Assembly (NCBI GenBank): GCA_036320915.1 | Contig: JAXBDG010000005.1 | Span: 1,860,001 to 1,924,000, forward strand | Length of the DNA stretch: 64,000 nucleotides | DNA from: Linnemannia elongata | Taxonomy: Eukaryota; Mortierellomycota; Mortierellomycetes; Mortierellales; Mortierellaceae | Direction of reading: 5' to 3' | Shown: positions 57,771-64,000 of the stretch, in pieces | Layout: every line of letters begins with the position of its first letter | Position numbering within the stretch: the stretch's first letter is position 1 | Position numbers and translations under genes: made by a program | Notes under the pieces: generated by a model | The model's database searches: none | What the model saw: the letters and a program-made list of their open reading frames with translations, nothing else | Told to the model about the DNA's origin: nothing

Positions 57771-60431
57771 CAAACGCAAGTAGTTAGATCAACGTACAGT
57801 ACAACCCGAGTGTTATTTTCATACAAAGTCTTGTTGTTGACATAAACGATACAAAACAAACATACCTGTGAAAGGACCGCAAAGAACGAGTGGATCACAT
57901 CGGGGTGCTCTTCCATATCTGTGGAGAAATAAAGGTCGATTTAGCTTTAGTTTTCATCTCCGACATTAGCTCATTCTCTCGCCACAAACTTAACGATTGT
58001 ACTGAATGTAATGTAAAAGGACCATAGCATACCTGCCATAGACTGCATACCGTCCATCGTCCGGCTTACCACAGCAGCCAACAGATGCGTGAACGCTGCT
58101 TCGTTCTCCAACTCGACAGCACTCCGTTGTCGGACAGCTCCATTCGATACCGGTGGACTATCTAGGTCCACAACGGCAGATCCTTGATACGTCGAGGCAG
58201 AGCTTTGCGGCCCTTCCGATCCCAGTTTGGATGCCAGAGACCCGCCCGTAGTTTCAAAGTAATAGACCGAGACGATCCTGGCTGCTGCATCCAGCCAGCA
58301 AGGGTAAGCATGCTGTCGGAATCCACTTTCGATCACGCGAATCAATACTGGGAATGGTAGGTAGAGCGGCGAGAACTGTGATGCTGTCATCATCGTCTTC
58401 ACGATTTGGCACACTTTCTATAAACAAGAACGAAGATAAAGTCCAAGCATCAGTTCCTATACTCCGCCCTCAATATAAAACCACAATGCCGATGACAAAG
58501 TACGTTACCTCCATGATCTCCAGCTCATGAGGCCACAACATCACAACTCCTTGGATGACCTGCTCCATGGATCGTGCAAGTTCAACCGACATGCCTCCTG
58601 CAGCCAATACTCTGGCACGATCTTCTGAAATTCTCTGGTACAACTGAATCCTTTCATCGCCTGTCCGGATCTCATCTTCAGCAGGTGACTGCAAACCCTT
58701 GCAACATGACAACAAGAACTCTAATTGAACAAGCATCAAGGCCGACAAAGGCTCCAACTCGGTCTCTCCATTTGCGGCCGTCACTTGCGTTCTGGCTGCA
58801 TCACTGTTTCCTCCCTCCAGCCTCTGTTTCCTGGTCTCCATACACTCGTTTGATCGCGTAAAGATATCTCCCAGTAAGCCCTACAATTAACACAACATAA
58901 GGTAAGACACAACGGGCATGATTTTGGTGACGTCTCATACCTTTAAAATGAATACAAAATCACACTTACCACAAGGGGGCCGATGCTTCGCTCCACGGGA
59001 AGAGTCTGGATAACAGTGGCGATCGAGTACACAACGCTACCCTTGATCGATGGGTCGATAGCCTTCTCTACGTTTGCAAACACGGTCATAAACGCGTCAA
59101 TCGCCTCCACCAACGACTCACGGCAAGTGTCACAGATATTCTTCAGAGCCTTGGCAGCATATGGTGCCAGCTGAGGCACCTCCAGAGCTGGAATCACAAA
59201 GTTCAGCGCCGGCAACAAGAACTGTGGGTGCACCTTAAACCAATCCGCATACGAGCCTATGTGAATGCCAATGTCATTCGTTAGTTTTCCTGCTCAGTAC
59301 CACTCATCATCATACTCAGGAGACATTAAAACGATAATAAAATACCAATCAAAGTCAATGCGGTTTCACGCGTGCGACAGACAACATTAGTTGGCAGGCG
59401 ACCAAAGATCTGATCGCTAAAGAACCGAGGCATTTGCACACTCTCGGCATGTGGTACAACCTCAGAAAGAGCCTTCAAGCAGTAAAGAGTTGCCTCCAAT
59501 CGCACAAGCTCCAGTTCCAGCTCTGCGTTCTCTGCCAAATTAATCCCTGATAAAGAAGCCTTCTGAATCCCATCCAACTGTCGAGAGCACGTATCGATAA
59601 GCAACGACAAGATTTGCTCATGAAGGACATGGTACGAGTTGATCAGCGTGTCAGCAATCTCTTGTCGGTGACCCGAAAACTCTTGCCGAATGTCCCGCGT
59701 CCATGACAGCCACTCGCGTTGTGTTGGATACTCGAGTTTTCTCCTGAGAACCTCTGTCAACTGAATGTACACGTGGATCGATGCGGCCTTGATGGCCTGC
59801 AGTGAAGGTTTGTCCAGACCAGTGATGGATGATGCAGAAGAAATGGTCGAGAGGATGATCTGTCGGTCCTCATCGAGGCTCTCGCGACCACCTTCCTCAA
59901 GATCTTCCGCTGACAACTCACTGAGGGACTCTTGGAGCATGTACCAGAAGTTGAGAGTCAAGTCGCTGGTGGTCTCATCCTCCGCATAATATCCAGGGAA
60001 CCCAGCAAATCCCATCATCATCTCCAAGTACACCTGGATATCTGGCCGAAGGAATTTTGCTGCTATCCAGTCCGAAAAGTTGTCTCCGAACGTCGACAAA
60101 AGTTGGCAGAGACTCCTGCTAATATCCTCGCTCTCAGCTAGTTCAAGGTAAATAGAACCCGAATTAATACCTTATTGAAAATATCAATGTCCTTCGCATG
60201 TACACACTTGCTGTAATTCATTGTATGTACCTTGAACAGATTCCAGATGTTTTGCCCTTGCCCATTCACTTGCAAAGCATGGCATAAGTCCCTCGCAAAT
60301 AGTATCCTGATGTTTTGAGGCGGCCTTAGATGACATGATTTCTGACCATACCTCTGCAGCAGCGTCAAACGTGTTATCATCCAGCAACGAGTTCAACGCC
60401 AATCCAAGAATCGGTTGAATGACACTAGTTA

Positions 60432-60471
<40 letters not shown>

Positions 60472-61908
60472 TAGATCACTCAGCCCTCTCGTTCTCTGTC
60501 AGAGTACGCCGCTCGGAACCTTCAAGAATACCACTGAGTGTCACATACTCGAATGGAATGCCGTATTGCACCCAGCTCCGGAGGCAGACAAGAGCCTTTG
60601 GTTTTGACGAAACACTGCTCCCGACGAGAATCTCTTGAATAAAGGAGATGATAATTGGCAGCCCATTCGTCACCTCAGTCGACAAGCGAACCCTGCGCAT
60701 TTGTTGAAATATCAGGAAGCCGATAATGGCGCGTTAAAATTAAGCTCTGTCGTCGTCATTTGCCAACAAGAGTCAGATCAAAAGCTGCTGGTTCATACTT
60801 TCTCATTGGTTCAATCTCTACACGTCCGAGCTCCTCGGGCACGATCGTCAAGAATTCGAGCAGAGCCAACTCCATTGCCTGCTGTGTCATAAACACGCCG
60901 TCCACAGTCTGGTTGACGCGCGATCGAAGATCCTGATAGATTCCTGGAATGAAGTTTGACCAATGTGTAGGCACCGCCTTCATTGCATATGCTGACAGCT
61001 ATAATGGGAAAAGCAAACAAATTTCGTGAATCTCTGATGATCGAACTTCAAATGACAGTAGCCGTGATCACGGGCGGAGCTAATTATCGAACGTCTTCGG
61101 TAGTATCTTACAGCGAGGCATAGCTTGGTCCTGATGAAAGCTGGTCCGTTTGAGAAGCGCACGATCCATCGAATGAGTTCCTCCCGCATCCACTCCAGTC
61201 TGTCCTCGGGTATCGTTTTCCTACCAAAGCAGATAAAAACGAACACAGTCTGTTAGTTTTTACATTGGCTAGCCCTGAAAAGATATTCCACAAAGCTCAG
61301 CGTAAGTAAAGTAACTCACCAGTCCCGAGAAATCTTGACCTGGTAAGTGTGTGCACCAAAGAATTGGCTATTCTCGCTCTATTTTATACCACAGCCGCGT
61401 TAGTTTGCAAGTCCAGCAATAGATAAAGAATGCCGTTAGATCCATCACTCTCTCTTCACTGATTCTCTGAAACCATTCACGCGCATCATGCACCACGAAG
61501 AGAATAAAGAAAGGATCAATGACGAAACAGGCAAGACGCGTACCTGGGACGACAAGAGGTGAGGCGCCAGCTCCCAAGCAAACCCTTCCTTTTGAAGATT
61601 GTGCAAATATTCTTGAGCCGACTTTTGGTATGCGGCATCCTGACTCGAGTAGAATTGTTGGATCAGCTATTTGTTTTTTGTTGTAACAATAACAAAACGA
61701 CAAGGTGTCAGCAAGGGTTGTGCTCTTGAGCGCGACCAACGGTTCCACGAAGCGAGGAGGTATGTTGTGAGCAGGAACGTGTGTTCTGTTTTTGGTGCCA
61801 ATGAACCATCCTGTTCCATTGTCGCTGTGGCATTTAGTTCTTGGCCCTCGCGTTGGTCGACATTCCAGTACATGCCTCTTCGACCTGTGCGAGTGTTGGA
61901 ACAGCCAT
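56664..61908 (-). CDS. Importin-beta karyopherin, IPO13/Kap122-like
   Basis: Nuclear transport receptor. Seventeen exons: 61908-61876, 61666-61544, 61378-61320, 61220-61112, 60998-60799, 60692-60480, 60424-60231, 60137-59346, 59256-58970, 58880-58509, 58417-58033, 57918-57866, 57737-57609, 57491-57390, 57295-57179, 57058-56994, 56757-56664; about 1108 aa. The N-terminus MAVPTLAQVEE joins LIQQFYSSQDAAYQ, a typical importin repeat, and SENSQFFGAHTYQVKISRDW. The GFPGYYAEDETTSDLTLNFW block is characteristic of importin-13 and yeast Kap122/Pdr6. Helical HEAT-like repeats run throughout. Intron 1 has a GC donor (GAG then GCATGT). Intron 6 is 55 nt with T36. Related Tnpo3/Mtr10 is a less likely identity. 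Small exons 12 (53 nt) and 16 (65 nt) and the exon-15 acceptor are the least certain joins. Confidence 0.88.
57740..57768 (-). repeat. T29 tract at the exon-13 acceptor of the karyopherin
   Basis: A29 on +, T29 on the coding strand, running straight into the TAG acceptor. Confidence 0.93.
60434..60469 (-). repeat. T36 tract filling a 55-nt intron of the karyopherin
   Basis: A36 on +, T36 on the coding strand. It makes up two thirds of intron 6 (60425-60479). Confidence 0.93.
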
Positions 61909-62134
61909 GGCGGTCGTTGTAAAAACAAGTTGTTAAGGAAAGAGATTCAGATGCAAAAAGGCCAGACCTATTCATAAAGTGCGACTCGAGAACAGATCAC
62001 GTGCAGCATGATCCAGGCCGTGCAAAAAACAACAATGACAAAACAAAGCCGTTGAGGAGCTCTCGAATGGATCGTGTTCAATGATATTTTATTAGTCTTC
62101 CTGCTGCTCATTTGTCTCCAATGCTCGTTTTAAC

Positions 62135-63802
62135 TTAGACGGGGAGGTTCAACAACATGTTGTTGCCCTTCTGGTTGGGAAGGTAAGTGACGTTCTTGGC
62201 CTGGGCCAAGGTACCAGCAATGTCCTTCGAAGCCTCAATACGACGGAGCTCAATCAAACCAGCACCAGCCTTCTCCAATGATGCGGAAATAATCTCGGCA
62301 GCATGGCTAGTGAAAGGACACACAGAAGAAGTTAGCTAACGGTAAACAACACAATCAACCTCAACACACTTAACAAGCCAAGCATTCATGTTGGATCGAA
62401 CTTACGCTTCACCCTCAGCTCTGATAATGACGGCGTTCTTCTCCTGCTCAGCCTTCTCGACAATGAACTTGGCGCGCTCTAGAAGTTACAACAGAAACAT
62501 GCAAAATGCGTCAGTTAAAAATGTCCTGCAATTTTCTGGCAATGACACAGTGGAAAAATTGGCATATCCCTGCAATCAACACATACCGGCCTCCTGCTGA
62601 GCGATCTGCTTCTGCTCGACGGCGTTGGTGAAGTCGCGACCGAAAGTCATGGTAGTCTAGTCATTGAAACAGTCGAACAATTACTTTTTGTTAGCACCTT
62701 GCCTTCATAATTAATACGTCCTGTTCATCTCCACTATAATGCGGATCACCAGCAATTAAAGCCATCAAAACAGGAAAAAAAGACACTTACGATAGAAACA
62801 TCCTCGAGCTCGATGTGGAACTCTCTTGCGCGCTTAGCAAGGTCCTCGCGGATCTTGGAAGAGACCAACTCACGCTGGGTGATGAGCTCACCAGCGTCGA
62901 ACTGGGCAACGATCGACTTCAAGACTTCGTTTCCGATCGAGGGCAAGACACGCTCATCATAGTCCAATCCGAGTCCCTGGTAGATCTGAGAGAGGTTCTT
63001 GACCTCGGGTCTGTGGAGGACACGGAGGGTCAAGGTGACCATCTGCATATCCTTGGATCCAGTAGTCGTCGAGATGTTGCGGGGCTTGGTGCGGACGTCA
63101 AACTGGATCGCGCGCTGCAACCAGGGGACCAAGAAGTGAGTACCCTCGCCAACGGGGGTAGGCTTGACTCCCTCCAAACGGTCGAAAATAACAGCACGGT
63201 GTCCTCCCTGGACTATTGAAGTGAAAAGTGGCCAATTGAAGGGTTGGCTGTGGTTAGACGGGTGTGTGCAGTAGCTATGGTGATTTGATCTCCAGTGAAT
63301 ACTACAAAGGGCCGGAAAGAGCTTTATCCAGCACTGGCGTTCGAGGGTCCTGAAAGACGAAGAGGGGTATATGATGTAGTCGGGCGATCGATAGTTATTC
63401 AGACCCCTCCGAGCACAACAGCGCGCAGCCACCGTCACAATAGCCAAAGCAACCAGGTTGCAGCTACAACTCATGCGGTCAAGCACACATCTGCAAAGCC
63501 CGATCTGTGTTTGTGCCCAAGGAAGTTGATTCTTTCAGGGTTCTGCCTGACGTTTCTGCTATCCGAGTATCCGTTGCTCCTGCTAAACGTCCTGTTCTTG
63601 CCGGTGATTATGTTTTGTGATCGGAAACTCGTTCAGCCAAGGCAGATCCTCGACCTAACAAGGGAGACAACGGAAAAGATCTCGTCGGCTTTTTGCTTGC
63701 TTTTGTATTGTTCTTACCATCGTACATGCTGTACTGCAGGAAGGAAACAGCAGCTCCGATGGGGATGGCGACCTTTGTCAGGGTGTTGAGGATGGCAGAC
63801 AT
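62135..63802 (-). CDS. PHB1: Prohibitin-1
   Basis: Inner mitochondrial membrane scaffold that forms rings with prohibitin-2 and holds m-AAA protease. Five exons: 63802-63718, 63212-62791, 62656-62587, 62478-62406, 62306-62135; 273 aa, the family length. Order: a hydrophobic N-terminal anchor ([12 protein letters not shown]), the SPFH/band-7 domain ([68 protein letters not shown]), and a C-terminal coiled coil ([36 protein letters not shown]). It ends NMLLNLPV, close to other PHB1 proteins. Intron 1 is 505 nt, the others 103-134 nt. The upstream stretch to the window edge shows no other gene. Confidence 0.96.
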
Positions 63803-64000
63803 GGTGTGTGAGGAAAGAGTGGTGAATTCGTACACAGGCTCTCTCGAGTTCGCCTTTTCTAGCCACTTCCTTTCGGACTCTTCTTGTTTACGTCACGTGC
63901 GGACGATGACATTGGATCTATGTATCGAATCAAGGTCTCTCCTCCAAGGCAATGCTCCTCACACTCAATTGCGCCATAAGAATGATAAATGAGATTGTGT

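Noticed and set aside
56664..61908. Assignment to transportin-3/Mtr10
   Set aside because: The GFPGYYAEDETTSDLTLNFW block is characteristic of importin-13/Kap122, though the two families are related and a tree is needed.

Overview
The window is nuclear DNA of a filamentous fungus. Most genes are split by short GT-AG introns, use the standard code and are spaced by CT-rich or GA-rich leaders and homopolymer runs. The gene set (CUL3, PHAF1/C16orf70-like, TMEM97-like, Mei2, SEC2/Rabin8, GRASP, a thioredoxin-UBX fusion, an HMT1-type half-ABC transporter) and the CT-rich leaders suggest an early-diverging lineage, most likely Mucoromycota/Mortierellomycotina. That placement is inference. There is no sign of a plasmid, virus, CRISPR array or bacterial operon, and I recognised no rRNA or tRNA gene. 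Exon boundaries were read by eye; every model below keeps reading phase across all introns and joins recognisable protein sequence, but none is backed by transcripts.

Layout. 1-2.75 kb: no gene, ending in a CT-rich leader. 2.75-8.9 kb: N-acetylglucosamine-6-phosphate deacetylase (+) converging on a long-chain acyl-CoA synthetase (-). 8.9-13.6 kb: a 4.7 kb stretch with no supportable gene. 13.6-22.9 kb (+): SLC49/FLVCR-like transporter, neuronal calcium sensor NCS-1/Frq1, and a Mei2-like RNA-binding protein. 23.4-29.4 kb (-): PHAF1-like protein and cullin-3. 29.8-32.4 kb (+): an unrecognised five-exon gene divergent from CUL3. 32.5-39.8 kb (-): HMT1/ABCB6-like transporter, amino-acid permease, thioredoxin-UBX protein. 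40.3-41.9 kb (+): TatD nuclease. 42.0-48.2 kb (-): two intact BTB paralogues, a small cysteine-rich secreted protein and a decayed third BTB copy. 48.5-53.6 kb (-): SEC2, a candidate 89-aa protein and GRASP/Grh1. 54.0-56.2 kb (+): TMEM97/EXPERA protein and an Asn/Ser-rich orphan. 56.7-63.8 kb (-): a 17-exon importin-13/Kap122-type karyopherin and prohibitin-1.

Themes. Several genes serve endomembrane traffic (SEC2, GRASP, PHAF1). CUL3 lies about 13 kb from a local BTB family; BTB proteins are the classical CUL3 substrate adaptors, so the array may supply adaptors, though nothing here proves it. Gene structure is the most unusual aspect: microexons of 25-26 nt, two GC-AG introns, a 55-nt intron containing T36, acceptors fed by T27-T29 or (TC)n tracts, and an intron built from a 20-bp minisatellite.
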